Assembly (NCBI GenBank): GCA_963733885.1
Contig: CAVTES010000007.1
Location: 446,020 to 510,019, forward strand
DNA length: 64,000 bases
From: JACVRW01 sp963733885
Lineage (GTDB): Bacteria; Actinomycetota; Thermoleophilia; Solirubrobacterales; Thermoleophilaceae
Reading direction: 5' to 3'
Shown here one piece after another: positions 45,621-56,120 of this stretch; positions within the stretch are counted from its first letter, which is position 1, and each line of letters opens with the position of its first letter. The translations under genes were made by a program, and so were the position numbers. Below the pieces are notes generated by a model. It searched no databases. It saw nothing but the letters and a program-made list of their open reading frames with translations, and had not been told where the DNA came from.

Positions 45621-46810
45621 TACGCAACCTCGCACGGCGCGCCGCGCACCCGCTCGGACTGATGCGGGGCAGGGACCATTTCGACACGATCGCCGCGCTC
45701 GCCCGAGAGGGCCCGGTCTCGGTGTCGGCGGACCCCGCGCTCGCAAGCAGGGAGCGGCTTCGGGTGGCCGTACTAGTCCCGCCCTTCCTGCGCGGCAGCG
45801 GCGGGCTGACCACGATCCTCGCGCTGGTCGACGCGCTCGCCGAGCGAGGTCACGCCTGCTCGCTCTGGCTCGAGGATCCGCACCGCCGCGCGCCCGAGCC
45901 GCGACGGCGCGTCGACAAGCGGCTGCGCTGCTACTTCGGGACGGTCCAGGCCGAAGTCCATAGCGGGTTCGGCGCTTGGGCCGGCGCCGACGTGGCGGTG
46001 GCCACCGGCTGGGAGACGGTCGCGCGGGCGCTGCTGCTGCCGGACTGCGGAGCCCGCGCCTACCTCGTGCAGGACTACGAGCCCGACTTCTTCCCTGCCT
46101 CGGCCGAGGCGCGCTGGGCCGAGCAGACCTACTCGCAGGGCCTCTTTCACGTCACCGCGGGCCCGTGGCTCGCGGAGCTCCTGCGCGAGCGCTTCGGAGC
46201 CCGCGCCGACTGGTTCACGCTTGGCGTCGACCATTCGGTGTACGGGCCACTCCAGGTCGAGCGCCGAGAGGACACGGTGATCCTTTACGCTCGCCGCTCC
46301 ACTCCGCGCCGGGCGGTACCGCTTGCGTTGCTTGGGCTGGCGGAGCTTCACCGGCGCCGCAACCATGTCCGGCTGGTGCTGTTCGGCGAGGAGCATCCGA
46401 TGCGCACGTCCTTCCCATACCACCCCGCAGGCGTCCGGCCCGAGCCCGAGCTCGCGCGCCTCTACGCAGAGGCGACTGTGGGAGTTTCACTCTCGCTCAC
46501 TAACTACTCCCGTGTGAGCCAAGAGATGCTGGCCTGCGGCCTGCCCTGCGTCGAGCTCGACACACCCAGCGTGCGGGCTGCGCTGGGCGGCGAAGAGGCC
46601 GTGACGCTGGCACCCTTCGACCCGCTCGGGCTCGCAGACGCGATCGAGAGGCTGCTCGCCGATCCGGACCTGCGGGAGCAGCGCGCCGACGCGGGCCGCC
46701 GGCTCGTCGCCGAGCGGACCTGGGAGCGAGCGGGCGAGCAGGTCGAGGGTTGTCTGCGGGAGGCGTTGGCGCAGGCGGCGGGCGTGTCGCTGGGGACTGC
46801 GGGGAGCTGA
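45617..46810 (+). CDS. GT4-type glycosyltransferase (WsaF-like)
   Basis: 397 residues from GTG 45617, overlapping the previous stop. VAVLVPPFLRGSGGLTTILA is the GT-B acceptor-side loop; ARAYLVQDYEPDFFPASAEA and FHVTAGPWLAELLRERFGAR lead to the donor domain: VILYARRSTPRRAVPLALLG and GVSLSLTNYSRVSQEMLACG, with ELDTPSVRAALGGEEAVTLA. It resembles rhamnosyltransferase WsaF-type enzymes of S-layer and O-antigen clusters. It is intact and ends 14 bases before the convergent GT-C gene. Likely acts on the Wzm-Wzt glycan. Confidence 0.85.
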   Translation: MIRNLARRAAHPLGLMRGRDHFDTIAALAREGPVSVSADPALASRERLRVAVLVPPFLRGSGGLTTILALVDALAERGHACSLWLEDPHRRAPEPRRRVDKRLRCYFGTVQAEVHSGFGAWAGADVAVATGWETVARALLLPDCGARAYLVQDYEPDFFPASAEARWAEQTYSQGLFHVTAGPWLAELLRERFGARADWFTLGVDHSVYGPLQVERREDTVILYARRSTPRRAVPLALLGLAELHRRRNHVRLVLFGEEHPMRTSFPYHPAGVRPEPELARLYAEATVGVSLSLTNYSRVSQEMLACGLPCVELDTPSVRAALGGEEAVTLAPFDPLGLADAIERLLADPDLREQRADAGRRLVAERTWERAGEQVEGCLREALAQAAGVSLGTAGS

Positions 46811-46823
46811 AGAAAGGCTGCGT

Positions 46824-49031
46824 CTAAGGACAGGCGCCAACCTGCAGGTTCACGACCGTGGGTCCTACCCACCTCCCATCCCGGAGCCGCCCCGCGACGC
46901 CGGCAAGAACCAAGGTCGTGGGGTGGCCGCCTTCGACGCGTAGGACAAACCGGTCCCGCACACCTGGTTGCGCAACTCCTCGCAGTGTCCGAGGCGCGCC
47001 GCTGATTCGGTAGCGGCTGGCGCGGTCCGCCAACCTATGGACTGCCACTCCACCTTGCACGCATCGTTCCCGGCTGGACGGGGGAAAGATGCGCAACCGC
47101 AGTGGGTGGCCACGCTCCGGATAGCCCTTGACGGAATCGCCACGCGTCATCCATAGGAGATCCAATGGTTGATGGAGTCGCATCAGTTGCGCGAACCGGA
47201 AGTACGGCGAGAGTGGCAACAGCTCTCCTGAGAGACCAACAGGCTTGAAGCCCGGGTACTGCACGAGGAGGTTAGGAACGGTCCCGACCACCGCCGTGTT
47301 CCCCGTACGCCAGTCCGCTGAGACGGTGATATCGCGGAGAGTGGTAAACCCCGGCGGCTGCGGTTGGCGCATGACCGCCATGCCACCCCCCAACGAGTGG
47401 TTGTAGACACGTAGGAACCAGATCTGTCCCTCTAGCCGGGGATCCATGGCATCGTCGACGGCCAGCGCTTGGGCCCTGCCACCATTGGTGGCCCGATCGA
47501 TGAAGGTGAGCGCGTCCAATGGCACGTCCGGCGTACCGGCGCCCTTGACGAATCTTCGCGCCGCGTGGTCGGCCGATGCGACCTGGAAGACGAGCACACC
47601 TGCCAGGACGATGGACGCCGCAACCACGGCCAGCGGCCGCCGCGGTTTGGACATGCGCGCGACCACCGCGACGACGAGGGCGGCACCAACGGCCCCGAGC
47701 ATCGCGAGAGTCGCCACATGCGGGGTGGAGAAGGGCAGGAGGATGGCCAACTCGCCTACGACGACACGCTCGAGGAACAGGGAAGTCGGGGCCAGGAAGA
47801 AATCGAACGGCCCCTGCCCCGGCCACGCATAGGACGTCACGATCAGACGAGCTGAGAGCAGTCCGCTGACCAGAACAGCCCAAACCGGCGGCGGCCTGCG
47901 GAACACAGCAAGTGCTCCAGCGAGCGCAAAGGGCGGCACAAGCACCGCGAAGTAGCGATCCTCATTCAAGGACGAGTAGTACACGTACGACAACGCGACG
48001 ACCAGTCCGAGGACGACCCAGGCGAAACCTCCACTGGTTGCATCCGCCGGCCTAACGAGATCCCGCACCAGCATCGGAAGGGCGAGGATGAATGGCACCA
48101 GCGCAAGCCCGATCGCCAGGTGGCTGAAAAGAAAGCGCGTGTTGTCCCACAGCGTGGCCAGTTGGATATCGGGCCCCAGGCGCGCCGTGCCGTAGCCGAG
48201 GAAAGTCGCCGGATCTTCGCGTGTAATCGCCCAAAGCGAACCCGCCACAAAGGCGGGAACGAGAAGCGGGTGACGGCGCAAGACCCGCGCAGGGAATGCT
48301 CGCAACCGGCGGCGTAACTGTTCACCGTCGGGAGCTTCAAACCAGGCTGCGGCCAAAGCACCGGGCACGATCGCGACGACAAGCGGCGCCCAGCCAATCC
48401 GTGCGAGGGCAGTCGCTGCAAGCCCCACAACAACGACAAGATCCGAAACCGGTCCCGGTCGCCGCAGGGTTCGAACCATCGCCCAGAGCATCGCCGTTGC
48501 GGCGAGAAGACCGGCCGCTTGGTTCAACGTGAAGATCCCGTAGAACGCAAAACTCCCGGTGGAGGCAACCGCAGCGGCCGCGAGCGCAGCCCAACGGCTG
48601 AGCCCTAGTAGCCGACCAGCAAGCCAGGTCGGAACGGCCACAAGCCCCTGACTTAGCGCCATGAAGGCGTGGAGCAGCCAGAGCTCCCGACTTGCGGAGT
48701 CCGTCACGATGACTATCAGCGCCGTCACGAGGCTCGTGAGGCGTTCGAGGCCGCGGTCGATGTCGTGTGAGAACGCCAGCGAGGGGTCAGCACTGATGGC
48801 GCGTCCGTAGAGGATCGCGATGGCCTCGTCGACGAAGACGTTGTGGTTGGTCACCGCGATTCGGCCAATGAGCAAGCTCACGGCGAGGACCACGCCCGCC
48901 AGTGCGATAAGGGGAAGCTTGTCGCTAGCGGCGAGGTGCTGCGCGAAGGCGGAGCTTCGCCGCATCCGCGGCGCCTCACGCGGGGAGGAACCCTGTCTCG
49001 GCCCCTCGACCCGCGGAAGGGGCTGAGTCAA
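46824..49031 (-). CDS. GT-C-type membrane glycosyltransferase, first of two
   Basis: 735 residues, ATG start. About 11-12 transmembrane helices between residues 38 and 500, then an outside domain of about 230 residues. A first extracytoplasmic loop after helix 1 contains HNVFVDEAIAILYGRAIS, where GT-C enzymes keep an acidic catalytic residue. YVYYSSLNEDRYFAVLVPPF is also GT-C-like. Such enzymes transfer sugars from polyprenyl phosphate on the outer face. The outside C-terminal domain has strands (PTTLVLAGVAGRLRDGRWVG). No closer family recognised. It follows a paralogous gene by 25 bases. Confidence 0.75.
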   Translation of the reverse strand: MTQPLPRVEGPRQGSSPREAPRMRRSSAFAQHLAASDKLPLIALAGVVLAVSLLIGRIAVTNHNVFVDEAIAILYGRAISADPSLAFSHDIDRGLERLTSLVTALIVIVTDSASRELWLLHAFMALSQGLVAVPTWLAGRLLGLSRWAALAAAAVASTGSFAFYGIFTLNQAAGLLAATAMLWAMVRTLRRPGPVSDLVVVVGLAATALARIGWAPLVVAIVPGALAAAWFEAPDGEQLRRRLRAFPARVLRRHPLLVPAFVAGSLWAITREDPATFLGYGTARLGPDIQLATLWDNTRFLFSHLAIGLALVPFILALPMLVRDLVRPADATSGGFAWVVLGLVVALSYVYYSSLNEDRYFAVLVPPFALAGALAVFRRPPPVWAVLVSGLLSARLIVTSYAWPGQGPFDFFLAPTSLFLERVVVGELAILLPFSTPHVATLAMLGAVGAALVVAVVARMSKPRRPLAVVAASIVLAGVLVFQVASADHAARRFVKGAGTPDVPLDALTFIDRATNGGRAQALAVDDAMDPRLEGQIWFLRVYNHSLGGGMAVMRQPQPPGFTTLRDITVSADWRTGNTAVVGTVPNLLVQYPGFKPVGLSGELLPLSPYFRFAQLMRLHQPLDLLWMTRGDSVKGYPERGHPLRLRIFPPSSRERCVQGGVAVHRLADRASRYRISGAPRTLRGVAQPGVRDRFVLRVEGGHPTTLVLAGVAGRLRDGRWVGPTVVNLQVGACP

Positions 49032-49056
49032 CCGGGACAGGTCGACCGTCTCCCCC

Positions 49057-51297
49057 TCAACCCCGGTCGCAGGCCGAGCCTGCCGGCTCCAGGAAAACGG
49101 ACTTCACCACCGCTCCGACCACGGCGCCGTCCGCCTGGCGGGTACCTGACCGGGCGCGTGCGCGGCCCGTCACCATGCGGCCGCAGGCCGGGATGCGCAC
49201 CAGTCGCGTCATCCCCTCCTCCAGCCGCACGACGCTGCTCCGATCTCCGAGCTGAAGCGAGATCACCCCCTCGCCGTTGGGCGGCGCTGCCAGCTCGAGC
49301 CGTGCGATCGCAGCGCCGCCACCCGGCCACGCCTCGAGCTCGACCGGCGTGCCGCGCAGGACGGCCCCATCGGCGCGGAGCCCGGTGGCGAGCCACTGCG
49401 CTCGAGCCGGCCGCGTGGGCTCGGCCAGGAACAGCGGTTGGTCGAACTGGTCGTCGGCGGCCTGACTGCCGTGGATCTGCAGGAACGGGGAGCCGGCCCA
49501 CACGAGCGTCAGGCCGTCCGGCAGGTCGGGCTCAAAGCGGCCGTCCGGTCGGATGTCGTGCTGGCTCAGCGGCAGCGTGTCGACCGGCGAGCCCTCGCTC
49601 GGTGGCACGAGCTGCGGCACCTGGGCGCGACGGCGCAGGCGATCGTTCCAGAACGACGCCTCGCGGAGGACGAAAATGGTGGCATTCGGATCCTCCCACT
49701 GCGCCGTCTGCAGCCACGTGACCTCTTGGCCGCCCGCGGCCCTGTCGAGCCATCCCCGGACGGCGGCGCTCGGCTCGATCGTGCGGTCCGCCAGTCCCTG
49801 GCCGACCCGTCCGTCGATCGCCAGGAAGGCGTACGCGGTCAGCCCAATCTGCACCGTGGCGGCGCTGGCCAGCAGCCAGCGCCGCGCCCATGGCGCTCGT
49901 CGCCAGCCGACGGCTAGTACCACGGCTGCCGTGGCGGTAACCACGAACAGGAGGTCGCGGGCGCTCAGACCACCGAGGCCGATCGTGGACCTCACCTCCT
50001 CCAGCGCGCGCTCCGAAAGGTAAACCACGGACTTCCCGGTAGGCGCCAGGAAGAGCTCTGGGGTGAACGCGTACGGGAGCGTTACGACCCCGTACAGCGT
50101 CGCGAGCAGCACCCCCGCCCAGGTGAGCGCACTGGAGGAAAGGCCTGGGCTCTCTATCGCGGCGAAGGCACCGACCCAAAGGAAGGGGACCACGTAGATG
50201 TAGTAGCGCTCCTCGGTGATGTGCGCGAGGTAGCCGCTCTGGGCTGCCAGCGTGAATGCGAAGACCGACACCGTCACGGCGAGCGCGGTCCACGCGAGGG
50301 CACGCGCGCTGGGGTTGATTCGGTCCCGCAGCGCGGATGGGTACCAGGCGAGCGAAAGGACCGCCGGCACCACCCCCACCCCCAGCCCGAGGGTGATCAG
50401 CTCGACCGCCGCACCCAGCGGCACGTCGGTAGGCAGGGCATCGCGATGCTGGACCTCACCGTACCCGCCGAGCACTCGGTCGACGCGACTTTGGAGCGTA
50501 CCCGTGGCCGCCAGAATCAGGACGAAAAGCACTCCGGCGGCGGCGACCCCTAATGAGAAGGGCGTTTGCCGCAACCTCCGGAGGAGCATTCCGAGCCGCT
50601 CCCCGCAGTCCGTGCCGGACCTCGCCTCGATTAGCGCGAGTACGAGGAGGAGCGCCACGTACCCGCCGAAGATGGCGATGAGCTGGACACGAGACACAAC
50701 GGCGACCCCGGACCAGGCGAGCACAGCCGCGTCCCGAACCGGGGATGGGTCGCGAACGGCGCGCAGGATCGCGTACGACAGCCAGATGGAGACCGGATAG
50801 GCCAGGCTCTCCGCGAACAGCGCAGTGGTGAGCGTCAGCCACGGCAGGGCCACGCAGAGCAGGCCGACACCGACTGCCCGCCAACGCGAGGCGAGTACGG
50901 TGCGGGCGATCAGGTAGCTCGGTACGGCGGCGCTGGCGAAGAGCAGTGCGTTCCATCCCTTCGCGATCCGAACGGCGACGTCTGCGTCGAAGACAGCGAA
51001 GAGCGGCGCAAGCGTCAGCGAATAGAGGCGGGTCGATGCCCGGGCAGTGAGATCGTGGAAGAGGCTGTCCGGAAAACCCGTGCCGTAGTGCACTGCTGAT
51101 GCCTTCAGGAGCGTCTCATCGAGTGCCCAGACGGAGACCTGCGTGGCTACGATGGCGGCGAGCGCGGCCACGAGCAACATCCCGACGCAGAGCGCCGCCA
51201 ACGGGTAGAGCGATGCGGACCGACCCTCGGCCGTCGCGTGGGGGCGGTGGGTTGGCGTCGCGCGCGATTCGGGCGGGGCTGCCGGCAGCGTGCTCAT
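49057..51297 (-). CDS. GT-C-type membrane glycosyltransferase, second of two
   Basis: 746 residues from ATG 51297, overlapping the previous stop (ATGA). Helices from residue 30 to about 530. The first outer loop has VWALDETLLKASAVHYGTGF, with Asp-Glu again after helix 1, like its neighbour (VFVDEAIAI). LAHITEERYYIYVVPFLWVG matches SLNEDRYFAVLVPPFAL in the neighbour, so the two are paralogues. The C-terminal outside domain (about 540-746) has LQTAQWEDPNATIFVLREAS and a beta-rich carbohydrate-domain-like end. Likely donor is a polyprenyl-phosphate sugar. Confidence 0.75.
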   Translation of the reverse strand: MSTLPAAPPESRATPTHRPHATAEGRSASLYPLAALCVGMLLVAALAAIVATQVSVWALDETLLKASAVHYGTGFPDSLFHDLTARASTRLYSLTLAPLFAVFDADVAVRIAKGWNALLFASAAVPSYLIARTVLASRWRAVGVGLLCVALPWLTLTTALFAESLAYPVSIWLSYAILRAVRDPSPVRDAAVLAWSGVAVVSRVQLIAIFGGYVALLLVLALIEARSGTDCGERLGMLLRRLRQTPFSLGVAAAGVLFVLILAATGTLQSRVDRVLGGYGEVQHRDALPTDVPLGAAVELITLGLGVGVVPAVLSLAWYPSALRDRINPSARALAWTALAVTVSVFAFTLAAQSGYLAHITEERYYIYVVPFLWVGAFAAIESPGLSSSALTWAGVLLATLYGVVTLPYAFTPELFLAPTGKSVVYLSERALEEVRSTIGLGGLSARDLLFVVTATAAVVLAVGWRRAPWARRWLLASAATVQIGLTAYAFLAIDGRVGQGLADRTIEPSAAVRGWLDRAAGGQEVTWLQTAQWEDPNATIFVLREASFWNDRLRRRAQVPQLVPPSEGSPVDTLPLSQHDIRPDGRFEPDLPDGLTLVWAGSPFLQIHGSQAADDQFDQPLFLAEPTRPARAQWLATGLRADGAVLRGTPVELEAWPGGGAAIARLELAAPPNGEGVISLQLGDRSSVVRLEEGMTRLVRIPACGRMVTGRARARSGTRQADGAVVGAVVKSVFLEPAGSACDRG

Positions 51298-51812
51298 CGG
51301 ACTACGGCTGGGCGCGCCGCGCCTAGGTCGTCCGGCCGCCGGATCTCCCGGATCGGGTAGATGACCGCCAGACCCAGCAAGGCGATCGCGACCGCCGCCG
51401 CTGCCGCCCCGAGCAGCCGCCCCCGCGGTACGAAGCTCGGCGCCCGACGGGCCACTCTTGGCCACGTGCGCCTGAGCCCCCAGGCAACTCCGGCGCCGGT
51501 GAACGCCACCAGGATGCCGTACACCCACAGCCCGATCGTGGCCACGGGCACGGCTGCCGCGGTCGTCCAAAGCGCGCCCGCGACTGCATAGTCGGGGCCG
51601 AGGCGAAGGTCAACCGCCCCGGGCTCAACGGTGTCGCCCCGCGCGTGCAGCCCCTCATGTACCAGCATCCCGTGAACGTAGAGCTCTGGATCCTCCTCCA
51701 TCCGAGCTTCCGGTCCAACCGAGTCGACCAGAGCCTCGCGATCGAGCGACAGCTCCAAGTCTTCGGTTCCCGCGATCCGCTCCCGGAGTGCCCGTACGGC
51801 GCGGGCGCTCAC
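51294..51812 (-). CDS. Two-helix membrane protein of the GT-C operon
   Basis: 172 residues from GTG 51812, overlapping the GT2 stop (GTGA), while its TGA overlaps the next ATG. The N-terminal 75 residues are soluble (LRERIAGTEDLELSLDREAL, ELYVHGMLVHEGLHARGDTV). Two hydrophobic helices (AAAVPVATIGLWVYGILVAF and GAAAAAVAIALLGLAVIYPI) follow with a basic loop between. No family recognised. Strict coupling with both neighbours suggests it works with the lipid-linked glycosylation enzymes. It could be a flippase helper or subunit; this is inference from place only. Confidence 0.65.
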   Translation of the reverse strand: MSARAVRALRERIAGTEDLELSLDREALVDSVGPEARMEEDPELYVHGMLVHEGLHARGDTVEPGAVDLRLGPDYAVAGALWTTAAAVPVATIGLWVYGILVAFTGAGVAWGLRRTWPRVARRAPSFVPRGRLLGAAAAAVAIALLGLAVIYPIREIRRPDDLGAARPAVVR

Positions 51813-52979
51813 GGCTTTCGAAGCCCGAGGATGCTGAGTAGGAACGACGAGAAGAAAATCTGCATGCCGATGATGAACAGCGCGGCTGCTAGAACAGCTA
51901 GGCGCTCCTCGGATAGAGCGCCGAACCCGCGATCGGCCCATATCGCGACGATTACCAGAGCGACTCCAAGCCCGGCCACCATAATGGCACCGCCCAGCAC
52001 CAGCCCGTGCTCAAGGCGAAATCGCGCCCGCATGCGATCGAACCATGGGTCCTTCTCGCCCATGAAGTACGTGCCGTACGCATGGGCGCACAGGCCCAAC
52101 GCCAGCACCTGTGTCCCCACGACCATGAACAGCGCGCCTGCGACCATGGCATGCAGATCCCACTCCCGCCCCAAGACCTGTATCTGGAGCAGCACCGTGA
52201 GGGAGACGAAGACGCCGAGCGCAGCGAGCAGAGCGCCCGGCACGACGAAGAGCCAGGTCGGGCTATGGACGAGGAGGAACCGGAGGTGGCGCCAGCCGTC
52301 GCGGAAGGTCGACAGCTTCGAATCGCCCTCGCGTAGGTGGTAGTCGATCGGGAACTCGGCGATCCGCAGCCGCGCCTTACCGGCGCGGATGACCATCTCA
52401 GAGGCGAACTCCATGCCGGTCGTGCGCAGATCGAGACGTGGCAGAATGTCGCGCCGGACCGCGCGCATGCCACAGTGGGCGTCGCGAACGCCCGTGCGGA
52501 AAAAGAGGTTAAGGATGCCCGTCAGCAACGGATTGCCGACGTAGCGGTGCAGCCACGGCATGGCGCCGGGTTGGATGCTCTTCATGCGGTTGCCCATCAC
52601 GAGGTCCGCACCGGCGTCGAACTCCTCGACGAAGCGGGGGATGTCGGCGAAGTCGTAGGTAAGGTCCGCATCAGCCATGACGATGTACTCCCCGATCGCA
52701 GCCGCGAACCCAGCCAGGTAGGCGCTGCCGTAGCCGCGACGGGGCTCGTGGATTACCAGCGCGCCCGCCTGCCGGCGCCAGCTCCGGGCTCCCGTCCTCG
52801 GAGCCGTTGTCGGCGACGATGATCTCGCCCTGCCAGTCGTGTCCAGCGAGCGCGCGGCGTGCGCGACCGACGCAGCGTTGGATCGACGTCGCCTCGTTCA
52901 GGCACGGGATGACGACCGTGACCTGACGGCGTTCGGACTCTCCCTGTCCGCGGACGAGAGACGGGTTGGCTGTTGCTCG
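51809..52979 (-). CDS. GT2 polyprenyl-phosphate-sugar synthase-like enzyme (start unresolved, one frameshift)
   Basis: The region from VTVVIPCLNEATSIQRCVGR to the stop is a GT2 domain: GEIIVADNGSEDGS, GYGSAYLAGFAAAIGEYIVM, ADADLTYDFADIPRFVEEFD (DxD motif), GNRMKSIQPGAMPWLHRYVG, RDAHCGMRAVRRD. Four transmembrane helices follow (LFVVPGALLAALGVFVSLTV onward), as in Dpm1/GtrB-type enzymes. One shift near 52790. No usual start codon is found upstream in frame to 52979. It would load a sugar on polyprenyl phosphate, feeding the two GT-C genes downstream. Confidence 0.8.
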
Positions 52980-53104
52980 ACTGAGCTCAGGGGAGTGCCT
53001 TGGAGAGGCGTGCCGGTCGAAGCCTATGAACGCGCGACGATGGAAGAAGTCGCGCCGCGCCGGCGGCGATGGTAGCGAAAGGTCTGCGAGTCTCTGCAGC
53101 CTCT

Positions 53105-54261
53105 ATGCGGATCTGCCTGGTCTACGACTGTCTCTTCCCCTATACCGTCGGCGGCGCCGAGCGCTGGTACCGCAACCTCGGCGAGCGGCTGGCTACCGAC
53201 GGACACGACGTCACCTACCTGACACTCCGCCAGTGGGCACGCGGACTGCGTGGCGAGGTCCCGGGCGTGCGCGTCGTGGCTGCCGGGCCGCGGATGCGCC
53301 TCTACGCCGCCGGCGGGCGCCGCCGGATCCTGCCCCGGTCGTCTTCGGCGCCGGGGTGCTGTGGCACCTGCTCCGCCACGGCCGCTCCTACACGTCGTCC
53401 ACACCGCCTCATTCCCATACTTCTCCCTGCTGGCCGCCGGCGTCGCTGCGCCGGCTAGGCCGCTACGACTCGTCGTGGACTGGCACGAGGTGTGGAGCCG
53501 GGACTACTGGCGCGACTACCTCGGCGTCGCGGGCGGGGTGGTCGGGCACGCTCGTCCAGCGCCTGTGCGCGCGTCCGCGCAGCGCGCGTTCTGCTTCTCG
53601 CGCCTTCATCGCGACCGCCTGCGCGCGGAGGGGCTTCGGGGTGAGGTGACGGTGCTCGAGGGCGAGTACGCGGGCGATCTGACGCCACCTGAGCCGCGCC
53701 CTGCGGAGCCGGTCGTGGTCTTCGCCGGCCGGCACATCCCCGAGAAGCGCGCGGCAGCCGTGGTGCCGGCAGTCGCGCATGCCCGGGCGCAGCTGCCCGG
53801 CCCTGCGCGGGGAGATCTACGGCGACGGCCTCGGCGCCGCGAGGTGCTTGCCGCGATCTCGCGCGCCGGGCTGGATGGCGCGGTCAGCGCGCCCGGGGTT
53901 CGTGGACGCCGAGGAAGTCGACCGCGCTCTTCGGCGCGCGCTCTGCATGGTCCTCCCCTCGGAGCGAGAGGGATATGGACTGGTCGTGGTCGAGGCGTCG
54001 GCGCGCGGCACCCCGAGCGTCGTCGTACGGGCGCCGGACAACGCCGCGGTCGAGCTGGTGGACGACGGGGTGAACGGCGTGGTCGCGGAGTCGGCCGCGC
54101 CGGAGCGACCTGGCCGCGGCGATCCTGCGCGTGCACGCCGAGGGGCTGGCACTCCGCGGCGGACCTGCGACTGGTTCGCCCGCCACGCCGCGCGACTCTC
54201 GCTCGACAGCTCGCTGGAGCAGCGTCGTCCGCAGCGTACGGGAGCCACGGCTCCCGCCCCG
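53105..54261 (+). CDS. GT4-type glycosyltransferase (frameshifted)
   Basis: ATG 53105, MRICLVYDCLFPYTVGGAER, with the GGAE loop of GT4 enzymes. It continues WYRNLGERLATDGHDVTYLT, then pieces VVHTASFPYFSLLAAGVAAP, LVVDWHEVWSRDYWRDYLG, CFSRLHRDRLRAEGLRGEVT, VVVFAGRHIPEKRAAAVVPA, FVDAEEVDRALRRALCMVLP and SEREGYGLVVVEASARGTPS (donor-binding E-x7-E) . About six shifts between 53330 and 54220. All GT-B landmarks are kept. It lies divergent to the GT2 gene and just before a methyltransferase. Confidence 0.7.
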
Positions 54262-55001
54262 GTGGGCTACCTCGCGCGCAACTTCGTCGAAACCGAGGAC
54301 GAGAATCGGGCCGCGATCCTCGCGGCGCTGCTGCCGAAGCCGGACGCCGTCTTGGTCGACCTCGGCTGCGGCGACGGTGTGCTGCACCGTGGAGGTGGCG
54401 CGCGCGCGTCGGAGCGGCCAAGGTGATCGGCGTGGAGTTCGTCGACTCGATCGCCGACGCGCGCCAGGTACGCCGGGGTCGAGGTCGTTGTGGCGGACCT
54501 GGGCGAACGGCTGCCACTACGACGACGAGAGCGTCGACGTCGTGCCACTCGAACCAGGTGATCGAGCACCTGCCTCGCACCGACCACTTCCTGGCCGAGA
54601 TCCGACGCATCCTGAGCCCGACGGCTACGCGGTGATCTCGCACGAACAACCTCGTCGAGCTGGCACAACGTCGTCGTCGCTGATCGCTCGGGCTGGCAGC
54701 CGCTCGCCGAGCCATGTCTCGGACGAGCGCGTTCGTCGGCAACCCGCTCAACTTCGCCGCCGGGCCGACGGGGATGGGCTCCATGCCGGGCCAGACCCAC
54801 CTGCGCATCTTCACCGGCCGGGCGCTCGCCGAGCTGGCACGGCATCACGGCCTCGAGCCGGACCTGGAGGCCGCGGCAGGGTACTACCCGCTGCCGCCGC
54901 GCGCCGCGCGCGTCGCCGCGCGCTGGGACCCGCGCCACGGCGCGTTTCTCGTGCAGCGCTTCCGGCGAGCGTCCCTCAGTCGGCCAGCGAGCGCCGCGTA
55001 G
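54262..55001 (+). CDS. SAM-dependent methyltransferase (frameshifted)
   Basis: Possible start GTG 54262 (MGYLARNFVETEDENRAAIL). DAVLVDLGCGDGVL is motif I; then VEVARR, AAKVIGVEFVDSIADAR, VEVVVADLGERLP, NQVIEHLPRTDHFLAEIRRI and LSPTGYAVISTNNLASWHNV (in different frames), closing with SAFVGNPLNFAAGPTGMGSM, HLRIFTGRALAELARHHGLE and GYYPLPPRAARVAARWDPRH. Family: class I methyltransferases of glycan clusters. Shifts near 54395, 54470, 54545, 54630 and 54720. The stop is shared with the end of the convergent GT4. Confidence 0.65.
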
Positions 55002-56120
55002 CTGCCAAGCGTCAGCTCGGCGGTGCGCTCCCAGGTGAACCCTGCGGCTCGCGCGCGACCGGCATCCGCCAGCCGGCGCCGCTCCGCCGTCGTCCAGAGC
55101 AGGCGCTCGATCGCCGCCCGGATCGCGTCGGCACGTCCTCGGGGTCGAACAGCAGCGCCGCGTCGCCGGCCACCTCCGGCAGCGACGCGCGGTCCGAGCA
55201 CGCGACCGGCACGCCGCGCGCCATCGCCTCGAGCACGGGCAGCCCGAAGCCCTCGTAGAGCGACGGGAACACGAACGCGTCGGCCAGCCGCGTACAGCCC
55301 CTCGAGCCGTCCGCCGCGGACCCAGCCCGGGAAGCGCACGTCGTCCGCGACGCCCAGCGCCGCCGCGTGCGCGCGCAGCTCCGCCTCGTGCGGCGTCGGG
55401 TAGCCCGGGCAGCACGAGCACCGGCCGGCGCTCCGGCGGGATCGCGCGCCAGCGCGTCGAGCAGCCGCGCGAGGTTCTTGTGCGGCCGCTTGGCCGAGAG
55501 CGCTCAGCACGCACCGGCCGGTCGCCGAGCCCGAGCGCTGCGCGCAGCTCGCTCGGCCGGCGTCGGCGCTGCCGGCGGCCGCGGCCGACGCCCGAGCGGC
55601 ACGACGTCGATCTTCTCCGCCGGCACGCCGAGGTCGGCGACGAGGTCGTCGCGCGTCGAGGCGGCGTCGGCGATCACGCGGTGCGAGCGCGCGCGCCGCG
55701 GCGGGCACGAGCACGCGCATGCCGAGCCCGCGCATGCCGAAGTGGGCGTCGGGCACCATGCGGTAGTTGAGGTCGTGGATCGTCGTGACCCGCGGCAAGC
55801 GCCCGCGCAGCGGCGCGGTGGAGGCGAGGCTGTGGACGAGGTCGCAGCCGGCGCGCGCGCGCCAGCCGCGGCAGCAGCTGCTGCTCGCCGCGCACCCACT
55901 CGAGCGCGGTTGCGGGCGCGCACCGGCACGACCTGCACGGTACTCAGCTCACCCCATGGGCCGTCGCGGCGTCGGCCGCCTCGCGGTTGACGAAGCGCGG
56001 TGAAGCGCACGCCCGGCGCGGCGTCGCGCAAGCGCCGGGATCAGCTCGCGCGCGTACGATCTCCATCCCGCCGGTCTCGCCGGGCACCAGGAAGACGAGG
56101 TTGAGCCCGACGTGGATCAC
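54976..56120 (-). CDS. GT4-type glycosyltransferase (frameshifted)
   Basis: GTG 56120 (MIHVGLNLVFLVPGETGGME) starts with the Gly-rich acceptor loop. Further: ALRDAAPGVRFT, RVTTIHDLNYRMVPDAHFGM, VIADAASTRDDLVADLGVPA EKIDVVPLG, PVLVLPGYPTPHEAELRAHA, VADDVRFPGWVRGGRLEGLY, FPSLYEGFGLPVLEAMARGV (donor-binding E-x7-E), PVACSDRASLPEVAGDAALL, ending TLGSYAALA. This is the mannosyltransferase-like (WbpZ/MtfB-like) group. Around eight shifts. The 3' end overlaps the convergent methyltransferase. Confidence 0.7.
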
